Positions 1 through 7,957 of a stretch of 64,000 nucleotides of DNA are shown here, piece by piece. Each line of letters opens with the position of its first letter. The first letter of the stretch is position 1. The notes below the pieces were generated by a model, which saw only the letters and a program-made list of their open reading frames with translations, ran no database searches and had not been told where the DNA came from. The position numbers were made by a program, and so were the translations under genes. This DNA is from an uncultured Phaeodactylibacter sp. (lineage in GTDB: Bacteria > Bacteroidota > Bacteroidia > Chitinophagales > Saprospiraceae): positions 59,780-123,779 of the forward strand of contig CAJXNH010000007.1 in NCBI GenBank assembly GCA_913057245.1, read 5' to 3'.

Positions 1-759
1 GTGGCCCACAAGGTCGCCCAGGCGGAAGGTGCCGGTTTTGGGGCGGCCGATGGTTGGGCCAGTGAGTTTATCGACTTCCTCAATACGCAGCCCCAGCTCA
101 GTGGTGAGTTGGTAAATCTTTGCCATAGCGTATACCCCCACACGGTTGGCGATGAAGGCAGGCGTATCTTTACAGAGGACGGTCTGCTTGCCCAGATAGA
201 CATCACCGTAGTGCATAAAGAAGTCCACCACTTCGGGGTCTGTCTCCGGGGTGGGGATGATTTCCAGCAGGCGCATGTAGCGGGGCGGGTTGAAGAAGTG
301 GGTGCCGCAGAAGTGCTTTTTGAAATCGTCGCTGCGCCCTTCCAGCATCATGTGGATGGGAATGCCTGAGGTATTAGACGTGATGAGGGAGCCCGGCTTG
401 CGGTGCTGCTCCACCTGATCGAACACCTTTTTCTTAATGTCCAGGCGCTCTACGACCACCTCAATGACCCAGTCGCAATCTTTGATCCTAGCGAAATCGT
501 CCTCAAAATTACCGGTCGTGATCCGGCTGGCGAAATCTTTGCTGTACAGCGCGGCGGGTTTGCTCTTAATGGCGCTTTTCAGGGCGGCGTTGACGATACT
601 GTTGCGGGCAGCCGGGTCTTTCTGCTGATCTTCCGGTAAGTCGCGGGGCACGATATCCAGCATCAATACCTCCAGGCCGATATTGGCAAAATGGCAGGCA
701 ATGCCAGAGCCCATAACACCGGAACCCAGTACGGCTACTTTAGTGATTCTTCTGCTCAT
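1..759 (-). CDS. 3-hydroxyacyl-CoA dehydrogenase, N-terminal part (3' end outside window)
   Basis: The first 253 codons of a beta-oxidation enzyme that oxidises 3-hydroxyacyl-CoA with NAD+. The protein opens MSRRITKVAVLGSGVMGSGI, a Rossmann GxGxxG fold for NAD. Further on it has SNTSGIPI and CGTHFFNPPRYMRLLEIIP, which match the S-N-T-S and HFFNPxxxMxLxEI motifs of the family; the catalytic His lies in HFFNP. The ATG at 759 is chosen because the Rossmann strand begins a few residues later. The reading frame is open to the window edge. The gene is probably the fused dehydrogenase/enoyl-CoA hydratase form (about 800 aa), but that part is not visible. It is transcribed divergently from the TonB-system genes across a 266-bp gap in which no convincing promoter was identified. 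Confidence 0.88.
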   Translation of the reverse strand, partial: MSRRITKVAVLGSGVMGSGIACHFANIGLEVLMLDIVPRDLPEDQQKDPAARNSIVNAALKSAIKSKPAALYSKDFASRITTGNFEDDFARIKDCDWVIEVVVERLDIKKKVFDQVEQHRKPGSLITSNTSGIPIHMMLEGRSDDFKKHFCGTHFFNPPRYMRLLEIIPTPETDPEVVDFFMHYGDVYLGKQTVLCKDTPAFIANRVGVYAMAKIYQLTTELGLRIEEVDKLTGPTIGRPKTGTFRLGDLVGH

Positions 760-1025
760 TGAGTGATGATTGGTTTGATTTGATATTTTTGAAGGGATTG
801 TTTTGAGACAACAACCCGGATACGATTTAGTGCTCCAATATTAGCGAATTTTCGCTAGAAAGGCAAAATAATCACATCTGAGGCACCTACATTCTAATAA
901 TTTCCATTTGTTTTGATAATTTGGCGTACTTGGAAAGCGTTGAGCTTTACATTACAAAAAATGTCCGCTGTACTCCTAGCCGGGGACAGACGCACCCATC
1001 AAAACTAAAAACCATATCAGACATC

Positions 1026-1724
1026 ATGCTGCAACACACGCTATTGTTGTTTCAAACTGCTGAGGGCCTCGACCGGGAAGGCGAAGGCGTTGGTACTCAG
1101 AGTTTCTTTGACATTATCACTCAGGGTGGACCACTCGGAATTATCATCGTACTTGTGCTGTTGGTACTTTCGGTTATGGCCATCTACATCTTTGTCGAGC
1201 GCTACCTTACTATCAAGCGGGCCGGCAAAATTGATGAGAACTTCATGAATAACATCCGCGCCAACGTACAGTCGGGTAATATCAATGGTGCGAAGGCACT
1301 GTGCCAGACGACGGATTCTCCTGTGGCCCGTATGGTGGAAAAAGGGCTGCAGCGCATTGGCAAGCCGCTTCGCGATATCGACGCCGCTATTGAGAACGTG
1401 GGTAACCTTGAGATTTTCAAGCTGGAGAAGAACCTTTCCACCCTGGCCAGTATTGCCGGTGCTGCACCTATGATCGGCTTCTTCGGTACGGTAACGGGTA
1501 TGATCCTGGCCTTCTACAAAATGGCAACCGAGCAGAACGTAACGCCGGATGTACTGGCGGGCGGTATCTATCAGGCCCTGATTACCACGGCTTTCGGGCT
1601 GTTTATTGGTATCCTGGCTTTCGTCGGTTACAACCTTTTGGTAGCCAGCGTAGAGAAAGTCGTCTTTAAAATGGAGCGCACCACAGTGGAGTTTATGGAC
1701 CTGCTGCAGGAGCCTTCCGCCTAA
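1026..1724 (+). CDS. MotA/TolQ/ExbB proton channel family protein
   Basis: Inner-membrane proton channel subunit that would use proton motive force to energise TonB. It is 232 aa with three membrane segments at about residues 35-57, 137-165 and 180-205. The second contains the family signature around APMIGFFGTVTGMI. I chose the ATG at 1026; an in-frame TTG at 921 would add 35 polar residues with no family resemblance. Two exbD-like genes and a tonB-like gene follow on the same strand with gaps of 12, 18 and 94 bp, so this is the first gene of a TonB-ExbB-ExbD operon. ExbB versus TolQ cannot be separated by eye; the presence of TonB favours ExbB. Confidence 0.93.
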   Translation: MLQHTLLLFQTAEGLDREGEGVGTQSFFDIITQGGPLGIIIVLVLLVLSVMAIYIFVERYLTIKRAGKIDENFMNNIRANVQSGNINGAKALCQTTDSPVARMVEKGLQRIGKPLRDIDAAIENVGNLEIFKLEKNLSTLASIAGAAPMIGFFGTVTGMILAFYKMATEQNVTPDVLAGGIYQALITTAFGLFIGILAFVGYNLLVASVEKVVFKMERTTVEFMDLLQEPSA

Positions 1725-1736
1725 ATTAAAGCACCT

Positions 1737-2135
1737 ATGGGACTAAAAAAGCGGAGCAAGGTGAGCGCGGAGTTTAGTATGTCGTCACTGACGGACATTA
1801 TTTTCCTCCTGCTGATTTTTTTCATGCTCACCTCCACACTTGTGCGCATTCAGCCCTTTGAGCTGCCGAAGTCGGATTCCAAAACGGTGGCATCCACTTC
1901 TATTGTGGTGACGCTGGAAAAGAACGGGCGCACCACTGTAAACAATAATGAGACGGCTGCCCGCAATCTGGAACGTGCATTGCGCATGGAAGTCCGCACT
2001 TCCGACAACCGGGACAATGCGGCCATCACCATCGTTGCGGAAATGGGCACGCCTTTTGACCGGGTCGTAGAGGTGATGGAAATCGCCAACCGGCTGAAGG
2101 TCAATGCGATTATCGCAACGGAGCCTCGATCATAA
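1737..2135 (+). CDS. ExbD/TolR family biopolymer transporter (copy 1)
   Basis: Small 132-aa stator partner of the ExbB/TolQ channel. It has a short cytoplasmic basic tail, one membrane helix at about residues 19-36 with the family's essential intramembrane Asp at D20 (SSLTDIIFLLLIFFMLTS), and a periplasmic domain of about 95 residues. It starts 12 bp after the upstream channel gene. Its first 33 residues are identical to those of the next gene except at position 3, but the periplasmic halves diverge strongly. This points to a tandem duplication with conservation confined to the proton-path segment. Confidence 0.93.
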   Translation: MGLKKRSKVSAEFSMSSLTDIIFLLLIFFMLTSTLVRIQPFELPKSDSKTVASTSIVVTLEKNGRTTVNNNETAARNLERALRMEVRTSDNRDNAAITIVAEMGTPFDRVVEVMEIANRLKVNAIIATEPRS

Positions 2136-2153
2136 GCAAAAAAAAACGAAAGC

Positions 2154-2549
2154 ATGGGCATTAAAAAACGAAGTAAAGTTTCTGCGGAGTTTAGTATGTC
2201 TTCCCTGACGGATATTATTTTCCTGTTACTGATTTTCTTCATGCTGACTTCTTCTCTTGTGGCGCCTAATGCCCTGAATCTGAAGCTGCCGAGCAGCTCC
2301 CGGAGCAGTAAGCCCAGCAGTGGGCAGGTGGAAGATGTGCGCATCAGCCGTTCGGGCAATTATTTTCTGGACAACCGGCGCCGGTCGCTTGGAGACATGG
2401 AGAAGGAGATCCGGCGCATTTCCAGGAGTAGTAAACCCAGCATCACCATTTCGCCGGAAGAAGGCACCCCGACCGAGCATGTCGTCGCTATCATGGATTT
2501 GGCGATGCGCTACAAAGTCAATGGCGTGCTGGCCACCGAAAAGGATTAG
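2154..2549 (+). CDS. ExbD/TolR family biopolymer transporter (copy 2)
   Basis: A second ExbD/TolR paralogue of 131 aa with the same plan: basic N-terminus, one helix with D20, then a periplasmic domain. The periplasmic domain here is Ser-rich after the helix and ends in a beta-rich part (GTPTEHVVAIMDLAMRYKVN). That end aligns with GTPFDRVVEVMEIANRLKVN in copy 1, so the C-terminal fold is shared. Two ExbD genes beside one ExbB are common in Bacteroidota TonB loci. A heteromeric periplasmic dimer is a reasonable inference but is not shown by the sequence. Confidence 0.93.
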   Translation: MGIKKRSKVSAEFSMSSLTDIIFLLLIFFMLTSSLVAPNALNLKLPSSSRSSKPSSGQVEDVRISRSGNYFLDNRRRSLGDMEKEIRRISRSSKPSITISPEEGTPTEHVVAIMDLAMRYKVNGVLATEKD

Positions 2550-2643
2550 ACGTTAAGTTTATGTGAATCCCGGCCTTCGGAAGAGGATTTGTGCAGAAAA
2601 GGCGTTAAGTTGAGTATACGCCAATGCTTAAAAGAAAAATACC

Positions 2644-3525
2644 ATGGCAGTAGATACCCGAGTAACCCAGGAAGACGAGCAGAACAAGAAACGTGGCATG
2701 ATTGTCAGCGTTGCGGTGCACGTCGTGCTTTTGATGCTGGCTGTTTTGCCCCTGTTGACCTTTCCGGACCCGCCTCCGGGGCAGGAAGGCATTTTGGTGA
2801 ATCTTGGCTTGCCGGATGTTGGCGAAGGCAGTGAAAACGCCGGCCCGGCACCGGCCGTAGAGGAAGACCCGGTGGACATCCCTCAGGAGGAGACCGCTCC
2901 TCCCCCACCCGCTGAATCCGAGCCTGAGCCGGAACCCGAGCGTGAAGTCATCACTGCGGATGACAGTGAAGTAGCCATTCAAAAAGAAAAAGACCGCAAG
3001 CGTAAGGAGCAGGAAGCAAAGGAGCGCAGGGAGCGTGAAAAGGAGGAAGCCCGCAAACGCGCTGAGGCAGAGGCCCGCCGTAAAGCGGAAGAGGCTCAGC
3101 GTCAGAAGGAAGCCGAAGCAGCTAACCTGAAAGAATCCCTGGGTGGGCTGTTTGGTGATGGAGACGGCAAAGGCAATACCGGTACAGCCGGCAATCAGGG
3201 TGACCCAAATGGGGACCCGAATTCTGATATTCTGACAGGGATCAGCACGGGCTCAGGTACCGTTGGCGGCGGATTGGGCAGCCGTGGCGTGGCCCGCACT
3301 CATAAGCCGCAGGATAACTCTCAGGAGCAGGGCGTTGTGGTCGTGAAGGTCTGCGTAGATCGGTCCGGCAATGTAACTTCTGCTGATTTCACACAGCGTG
3401 GGTCTACAGCGACTAGCTCACGACTTAAAAACATTGCAATCAGTTCAGCCAAGCGCTGGAAGTTTGCGCCCGGTCAGGTGGATAAGCAGTGCGGTACGAT
3501 TACTTATAATTTTAGGGCACAGTAA
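2644..3525 (+). CDS. TonB-like energy transducer
   Basis: Periplasm-spanning protein that passes energy from the ExbB-ExbD complex to outer-membrane TonB-dependent transporters. Of its 293 aa, residues 1-18 are cytoplasmic and 19-39 form one membrane anchor. A Pro/Glu-rich segment follows, then a highly charged Lys/Arg/Glu/Ala coiled coil at about 115-160, a Gly-rich linker, and a C-terminal TonB/TolA-like beta-alpha-beta domain (about 225-293) with VVVKVCVDRSGNV and RWKFAPG motifs. The long charged helix resembles TolA, so a Tol-Pal-like role is the main alternative. It closes the exb operon. folC further downstream fits a Bacteroidota neighbourhood in which tonB and folC are often adjacent. 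Confidence 0.88.
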   Translation: MAVDTRVTQEDEQNKKRGMIVSVAVHVVLLMLAVLPLLTFPDPPPGQEGILVNLGLPDVGEGSENAGPAPAVEEDPVDIPQEETAPPPPAESEPEPEPEREVITADDSEVAIQKEKDRKRKEQEAKERREREKEEARKRAEAEARRKAEEAQRQKEAEAANLKESLGGLFGDGDGKGNTGTAGNQGDPNGDPNSDILTGISTGSGTVGGGLGSRGVARTHKPQDNSQEQGVVVVKVCVDRSGNVTSADFTQRGSTATSSRLKNIAISSAKRWKFAPGQVDKQCGTITYNFRAQ

Positions 3526-3592
3526 TCATCCCTGCTCGCTAGCGAAAAGGAACCAAGTGGCGACTTTGCTTGTTAGATAATTTGGATTTAAT

Positions 3593-3841
3593 ATGAAAAC
3601 CATGCCAGACACTTCTTTATTAGATCGTATCACTATGGATCCTGCAATTTGCCATGGCAAGCCCATTATTCGAGGTTTACGCTACCCTGTGGAAAATGTG
3701 CTTGAATTCCTGGCTTCTGGCATGACCAATGATGAAATACTAAGCGACTACGAAGACTTAGAGCCTGAGGATTTACAAGCATGCTTGCTTTATGCAGCTA
3801 AACTGGCATCTGTAAAAAGTGTCTCCAGCTTAGTAGATTAA
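3593..3841 (+). CDS. DUF433 family protein, likely antitoxin
   Basis: An 82-aa protein with the compact DUF433 signature: MDPAICHGKPIIRGLRYPV, then LASGMTNDEILSDYEDLEPED. The family has a winged-helix-like fold and is regularly paired with DUF5615 PIN-like proteins. The stop codon overlaps the next start as TAATG at 3839-3843, the usual arrangement for a translationally coupled antitoxin-toxin pair. The partner is disrupted by a mobile element, so this gene may now be an orphan antitoxin. An ATG at 3602 is an alternative start that would lose three residues. Confidence 0.85.
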   Translation: MKTMPDTSLLDRITMDPAICHGKPIIRGLRYPVENVLEFLASGMTNDEILSDYEDLEPEDLQACLLYAAKLASVKSVSSLVD

Positions 3842-4365
3842 TGGGATTAAAATTTATAGTTGACGCGCAACTTCCCAGGTCTCTAGTGGTCTGTCAAGTG
3901 TTAATTTATGGGTTGAGTGGGAGCGAATTTTGAGGCTAATCAAGGCGGATGTTCCCGCGCATAGCAGCGCTACGTAAGGGGTTATCCAACGAAGAGTAGC
4001 CTCAAAAGTCGCCGCAGGCAACCCCTAGTTTTAGCCTTGACAGACCACTAGCCAGATTACTTAATAATCATGGCTACGATACACTTCACACTCTTGACCT
4101 GCCTAATCAAAATGCTACACAGGATTTAGACATTGTCAAGCGTTCTATGGCTGAAAAGAGAGTGGTAATTTCAAAAGACTTCGATTTTTATGACCGCTTT
4201 TTCAGAAAGCTTGAGCCTTACAAATTGCTTTATATTTCGACTGGCAATATTCCTAACCGGCAGCTCTTGAGTATTTTTAGATCTAACCTTCCAAGGATTT
4301 CTCAAGTCCTCGAAACGGGTTTTGTTGTTGAAATTACACGAAGTTCAATAATCGTGATCGATTGA
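3841..4365 (+). pseudogene. DUF5615 PIN-like toxin gene, interrupted by a 165-bp MITE
   Basis: Removing the insert and one CTAG copy joins the 5' part (MGLKFIVDAQLPRSL) in frame to ARLLNNHGYDTLHTLDLPN and on to the stop at 4365. This gives a 119-aa protein typical of the DUF5615 PIN-like family, including the N-terminal DAQLP and the HGYDTLHT region that carry acidic PIN-type residues. As it stands, translation from 3841 runs into the element, adds the tail VVCQVLIYGLSGSEF and stops at 3931-3933, leaving only 15 native residues. The 3' part could only be made from an internal start such as the ATG at 4147 (72 aa), which lacks the N-terminal acidic site. The toxin is therefore almost certainly inactive. 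Confidence 0.88.
3883..4051 (+). mobile_element. MITE-like palindromic element, copy 1 (165 bp plus duplicated CTAG)
   Basis: A non-coding element with perfect terminal inverted repeats CTAGTGGTCTGTCAAG / CTTGACAGACCACTAG. The interrupted gene is restored by deleting 165 bp, so the flanking CTAG (or its TA core) is the target-site duplication. Internal pairs such as TTTTGAGGCTA / TAGCCTCAAAA show that the whole element is an imperfect palindrome able to fold into one long hairpin. There is no transposase frame. A second copy at 18437-18605 (reverse orientation in the window) has the same length and differs at one base (C at 4000, T in the same-sense copy). The TA target suggests mobilisation by an IS630/Tc1-like transposase elsewhere in the genome; this is inference. 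Confidence 0.9.
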
Positions 4366-4468
4366 CCCAGACAGGCTACACGTTAATTTTATGTCAAGGT
4401 GCCCCAAACTCTGTGACGCACGGAGACCTCTATCGTTATAAAGAGGTATCATCAAACGACACTTGTTT

Positions 4469-4624
4469 ATGACCAATCGTGAAATCCGTGGTGTTGCCGG
4501 GCAGTTATGCTTAGTCTTGCTTTCTTTGCTGCCGATGTATGTTTGCGCTATCCTGGATAGCAATGATACTTCTAAAGAGCAATACGAACAACGGGTAGAT
4601 TCTTCCCCCAATGAACGCGCTTAA
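4469..4624 (+). CDS. Possible small membrane or secreted peptide (51 aa)
   Basis: A short open frame starting MTNREIRGVAGQL, with a hydrophobic stretch (LCLVLLSLLPMYVCAIL, about residues 13-29) followed by a polar acidic tail (SKEQYEQRVDSSPNERA). That shape suggests a signal-anchor or single-pass small protein. No family is recognised and there is no clear promoter or ribosome-binding site, so this may be chance. It lies in the 468-bp stretch between the broken toxin gene and folC, which otherwise holds only the inverted repeat at 4668-4809. Confidence 0.25.
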   Translation: MTNREIRGVAGQLCLVLLSLLPMYVCAILDSNDTSKEQYEQRVDSSPNERA

Positions 4625-4667
4625 TCCTGCTTTTACTTCGTAGCTTTGCCCCCCTGTACTGACGATT

Positions 4668-4809
4668 AAGTGGTTTGCCACAGCAAACCTACTCAATGCC
4701 TGCCTGCGTGTCGGTACTTCGGCAGACAGGTCAGCATTTACGCAGGGAAGTGGCTTGCGCTTGCCCTGACAAGCTATGCTTCGTCAGTGGTCGATGTCGC
4801 AAACCACTT
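4668..4809. repeat. Inverted repeat in the folC leader region
   Basis: AAGTGGTTTGC at 4668-4678 is matched by its reverse complement at 4799-4809, just upstream of folC. The enclosed segment holds imperfect palindromic pieces rich in CTGCCTGC and GGCAGACAGG. The unit is about 142 bp and could be a degenerate palindromic mobile element like the others in this window. No target duplication was identified, so a chance repeat is possible. Confidence 0.35.
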
Positions 4810-4833
4810 CGTATTGCGTGTAATCCAACTCTT

Positions 4834-6126
4834 ATGGCAAAGCGGACTTACCCTGAAACTTTAGCTTTTCTTTTTGAGCAACTGCCCATGTTCCAGCGGG
4901 TGGGGCCTATGGCATTCAAAAAAGACCTGACCAACATCAGGGCGCTTTGTGAAGCCCTGGGGCAACCACACGAGCGACTGCGGGCCATTCACATCGCCGG
5001 CACTAACGGAAAGGGGTCTACTGCGCATATGCTGGCATCGGTATTGCAGGCAGCCGGGCTCAAAGTCGGGCTTTATACTTCCCCTCACTACCGCGATTTC
5101 CGTGAGCGGATAAAAATTAACGGGGCACTGATGCCTGAAGAGGCGGTAGTGGATTTTGTGGAACAACATGAAATACTTTTTCAGACCATTAAGCCTTCCT
5201 TTTTTGAGATTACGGTGGCTATGGCATTCGACTACTTTGCGAAGGAGGAGGTCGACTGGGCGGTGGTGGAAGTGGGTATGGGCGGGCGTCTGGACTCTAC
5301 TAATATTCTGATGCCGGAGCTGTGCGTTATTACGAATATCAGCTATGACCACATGCAGTTCCTTGGAGAGACCCTGCCGGAAATTGCCGGGGAAAAGGCA
5401 GGCATTATCAAGCCGGGGGTGCCGGTGGTGATTAGCGAGACGCAGAAGGAGACGCAAGATGTTTTTCTCCAAAAGGCAGAAAAGGAAGGGGCACCTATCG
5501 TCTTTGCGGATCAGCACTTCGAAGCCCGCCTGACTGAAGGTGGACTGGAATGGAGCACCTATGAGATTTTCAAGGAAGGCGAAGTTTATCTGGAACAACT
5601 GGAGCTAAACGCCTACGGCGACTATCAGCGAAAAAACTTACAAGCCGTGCTGCAGGCTATAGAGTGGCTTCACCCCAAACAGCCGGTTTCAGAAATCCAA
5701 CTTCGGACCGGGCTGCGGGAGCTCCGGGAACGGACCCGCTTCATTGGCAGATGGCAGGTTTTAGGCAAGGCACCTCTTATACTTTGCGACAGCGCCCATA
5801 ATGAAGCCGGGATTAAGCTGGCGATGGAGGAACTCGAAAAGCTGAAATACGGGAAGTTGCACATCGTTTACGGCATGGTGAATGACAAAGATCCCAAAAA
5901 AGTACTTCAGCTATTGCCCCGGAAAGCCCGTTACTACTTTGCCAAACCGGACATACCGCGTGGGCTGGATGTGGAAAAACTGGCAGATACAGCCGGAGAA
6001 GCCGGGCTCAGGGGGAAGCCTTTCCCAAGTGTGGCGAAAGCGCTAAAGGCAGCGAAGGAAGAAGCGACACCGACAGACCTCATCTATGTAGGCGGCAGCA
6101 TCTTTGTGGTGGCAGAAGTGGTTTAA
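4834..6126 (+). CDS. folC: Bifunctional folylpolyglutamate synthase / dihydrofolate synthase
   Basis: Cytoplasmic Mur-ligase-type enzyme that adds glutamate to dihydropteroate and to folates using ATP. The 430-aa product has the P-loop HIAGTNGKGSTAHML, then TSPHYRDFRERIKING and VEVGMGGRLDSTN, all diagnostic of FolC, and a C-terminal Mur-ligase domain with DSAHNEAG. The ATG at 4834 is preferred: a frame open from 4675 would add 53 Cys/Arg-rich residues unrelated to the family, and 430 aa is the normal length. It lies downstream of tonB and overlaps the convergent BrkB gene by 4 bp. Confidence 0.95.
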   Translation: MAKRTYPETLAFLFEQLPMFQRVGPMAFKKDLTNIRALCEALGQPHERLRAIHIAGTNGKGSTAHMLASVLQAAGLKVGLYTSPHYRDFRERIKINGALMPEEAVVDFVEQHEILFQTIKPSFFEITVAMAFDYFAKEEVDWAVVEVGMGGRLDSTNILMPELCVITNISYDHMQFLGETLPEIAGEKAGIIKPGVPVVISETQKETQDVFLQKAEKEGAPIVFADQHFEARLTEGGLEWSTYEIFKEGEVYLEQLELNAYGDYQRKNLQAVLQAIEWLHPKQPVSEIQLRTGLRELRERTRFIGRWQVLGKAPLILCDSAHNEAGIKLAMEELEKLKYGKLHIVYGMVNDKDPKKVLQLLPRKARYYFAKPDIPRGLDVEKLADTAGEAGLRGKPFPSVAKALKAAKEEATPTDLIYVGGSIFVVAEVV

Positions 6127-7046
6127 TCTTCTTCAATCTTTTCGTAACGTACACGTACAGCGTAATCGGTTGTCCTGAGCTTCCCGCGTTTCTTTTCGGC
6201 ATAAACCGCGGTGAATATCCCGCCAAAGAGTAAGATTAGAGAGGCGTAAAAGACCCATAGCATGATGACCATCACAGAACTGGCAGCGTCGTAGAGGTCG
6301 GTGGTTTGAGACTGTTCTATGTAGAAGCTGATACCGTAGCGGCCAATGCCGAAAAGAACGGTGGTCAAGAGGGCGCCGACGATTGTATCCCTCCACTTTA
6401 AGCGTACATCGGGTAGGTAGCGGAACAGCAATGTAAATAACACGCTGACGACTACGATGGGCAGCGTGACAGAAGCGACTTTGGTAATGAGCAGGGAAAT
6501 TTCCGGTATAAACTGCCCCAGGTAACCGCTCAGAGCATCCAATAGCGTTTCGATGACAAGTGATACCAGGAGAATGAAGCCAATGCTCAACAGCAAGGCA
6601 AAGGAAGTCAGCCGGTCGAAGAGCATTTTGAGCAAACCCGCTTTATCTGGCTTAGGCTGCACTCCATACATTCGGTTAAGGGCACGCTGAATGGTAGCAA
6701 ATACAGTAGTAGAAGTAAAAAGCAAGGCTCCTATGCTAACCGCTGAAGTTACCCAGTTGCCCTGGAACAAGCCGATCTGATCCAGAGTGGTGGCCAGCTG
6801 TGACGCACTGTCCTGCCCTACAATATCGGCAATTTCGCCAAAGATGGTCTTCCGGATCGCGTTGCGGTCGTAGAACAGCGTTGTGGAGTAAATGATGACC
6901 ATCAGCATAGGGGGCAGAGAGAAAATGGTGTAATAAGACAGGCTTGCGGCGTAGGTGAAAGCCTCCCGCTCTGAGAAACGCTGTACGGTGGTTTTGAGAA
7001 TTTGGAAGTAAAACTGACCCTTTGATTTAAGTTGGTCAATGCTCAT
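6123..7046 (-). CDS. YihY/virulence factor BrkB family membrane protein
   Basis: A 307-aa inner-membrane protein with about six helices. Signature stretches are EAFTYAASLSYYTIFSLPP near residues 25-43, then NRMYG and the C-terminal YDAASSVMVIMLWVFYASLILLFG. The family (once misnamed RNase BN) is of uncertain function; transport or envelope integrity has been suggested. Its start overlaps the stop of the upstream small gene as TAATG (7046), so it is the third gene of a minus-strand operon holin-like - small protein - BrkB. Confidence 0.9.
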   Translation of the reverse strand: MSIDQLKSKGQFYFQILKTTVQRFSEREAFTYAASLSYYTIFSLPPMLMVIIYSTTLFYDRNAIRKTIFGEIADIVGQDSASQLATTLDQIGLFQGNWVTSAVSIGALLFTSTTVFATIQRALNRMYGVQPKPDKAGLLKMLFDRLTSFALLLSIGFILLVSLVIETLLDALSGYLGQFIPEISLLITKVASVTLPIVVVSVLFTLLFRYLPDVRLKWRDTIVGALLTTVLFGIGRYGISFYIEQSQTTDLYDAASSVMVIMLWVFYASLILLFGGIFTAVYAEKKRGKLRTTDYAVRVRYEKIEED

Positions 7047-7381
7047 TATGATGGTGGTTGTTGTTCTTCTGCCGGGGCAGCTTCATCTGCCGGTGGGGTG
7101 TAATGCTCGTTTACCTTTTCCAGCATTTGCTCCAGAAACAGCAGCCAGGAGGGCTTCCCCGCGCTCGATGCACTTTCCTTATATAGCATTGAGACTAAGC
7201 CACCGGCCCCCAGCGGGATAAGAATCTTGCGGATGATATTGTTTTTGACGGTTACCTCTGTGTTTTTGAAACCCGCCCCAATAGCCTGACGGGTCACTTT
7301 CATCTCCAGTTTAAGGAGTTCTTTCCGGCGGCGCAGGTCTGAGAGGCTTCGGATTTGGTGGTTAGGCTTTTCGTGTTCCAT
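7046..7381 (-). CDS. Conserved small hypothetical protein between holin-like and BrkB genes
   Basis: A 111-aa product that I do not recognise. The N-terminal half is basic and predicted helical (LSDLRRRKELLKLEMKVTRQAIG). A weakly hydrophobic segment follows (IIRKILIPLGAGGLVSMLY, about 52-70), and the tail is Pro/Ala/Glu-rich (PPADEAAPAEEQQPPS). It starts 5 bp after the holin-like gene and overlaps the BrkB start by one base, so it is translationally coupled to both. By context it is a membrane-peripheral partner of these envelope proteins. Confidence 0.72.
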   Translation of the reverse strand: MEHEKPNHQIRSLSDLRRRKELLKLEMKVTRQAIGAGFKNTEVTVKNNIIRKILIPLGAGGLVSMLYKESASSAGKPSWLLFLEQMLEKVNEHYTPPADEAAPAEEQQPPS

Positions 7382-7385
7382 AGGA

Positions 7386-7742
7386 CTAATCGTTTTGAAA
7401 GAATACTTTAATGATCCGGCTCAGTATGGGATTGGTGATGATAACCCTTCGGAAAATGAGCAGGAAAAAAGTGAGCACCGCATATCCGCCGCTCACCGCC
7501 AGGAATGCCCTTGGGTAAGACCCCCACTGCTCGCCCCAGTAGATGCCAAGTGCCAGGGAGGCAAACATCAAAATCATGAGGAAGAGCAGTGCGAGCACGA
7601 AAATAGTAATGGCCAGAGACAAACTTCGGGAAACCCGCTCTGCCATATCCAGCTTAAAGTATTCCAGCTGTTGTTGAAAATAAGCTTTGGAATAACCGTA
7701 GACTTCTCCCACGGCCTCAGAAATGGAATCCGTTGGTTTCAT
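7386..7742 (-). CDS. Phage holin family (superfamily III, YqjE-like) membrane protein
   Basis: A 118-aa protein beginning MKPTDSISEAVGEVYGYSKAY, with an amphipathic segment (QQQLEYFKLDMAERVSRS) followed by two membrane helices (ITIFVLALLFLMILMFASLALGIYW and AVLTFFLLIFRRVIITNPI). This is the layout of the Phage_holin_3_6/YqjE group, which are normally chromosomal envelope-stress proteins, not lysis proteins. The ATG at 7742 is chosen. An upstream in-frame start at 7817 would place the first codons inside the terminator hairpin at 7795-7825, which argues against it. Confidence 0.82.
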   Translation of the reverse strand: MKPTDSISEAVGEVYGYSKAYFQQQLEYFKLDMAERVSRSLSLAITIFVLALLFLMILMFASLALGIYWGEQWGSYPRAFLAVSGGYAVLTFFLLIFRRVIITNPILSRIIKVFFQND

Positions 7743-7786
7743 ATTGCTTTTGTGCTGATGAGGTGCAATGGTGTAGGTATCCAATT

Positions 7787-7825
7787 TACAAAAAATGGGC
7801 AAATGGAGCGATTCCATTTGCCCAT
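7787..7825 (-). terminator. Rho-independent terminator after the YtxH gene
   Basis: A perfect 13-bp stem (7795-7807 pairs with 7813-7825) with a 5-nt loop. On the minus strand it is followed by a T tract (complement of AAAAA at 7790-7794). It ends transcription from the YtxH-domain gene and lies 45 bp before the holin-like gene start, so those two are separate transcription units. Confidence 0.85.
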
Positions 7826-7957
7826 TCTGTTCACTAATGCTTTTTGCACGTTTGGAGTACCACCTGAAGGTCTAAGGTATTGCAACAGTCCTTCAGGTAG
7901 TCAGGCTATGCAGGAGCACGAATCCGGACAGATTGTGATCCCTGTTCAACACGTTTA

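Noticed and set aside
1..369. Plus-strand open frame from a GTG at base 1 (122 aa)
   Set aside because: Antisense to the 3-hydroxyacyl-CoA dehydrogenase gene, whose motifs are clear on the minus strand; the plus-strand translation has no family features.
917..923. TAATTTG as a -7 box for the TonB-system operon
   Set aside because: One base short of TAnnTTTG and no -33 TTG at proper distance.
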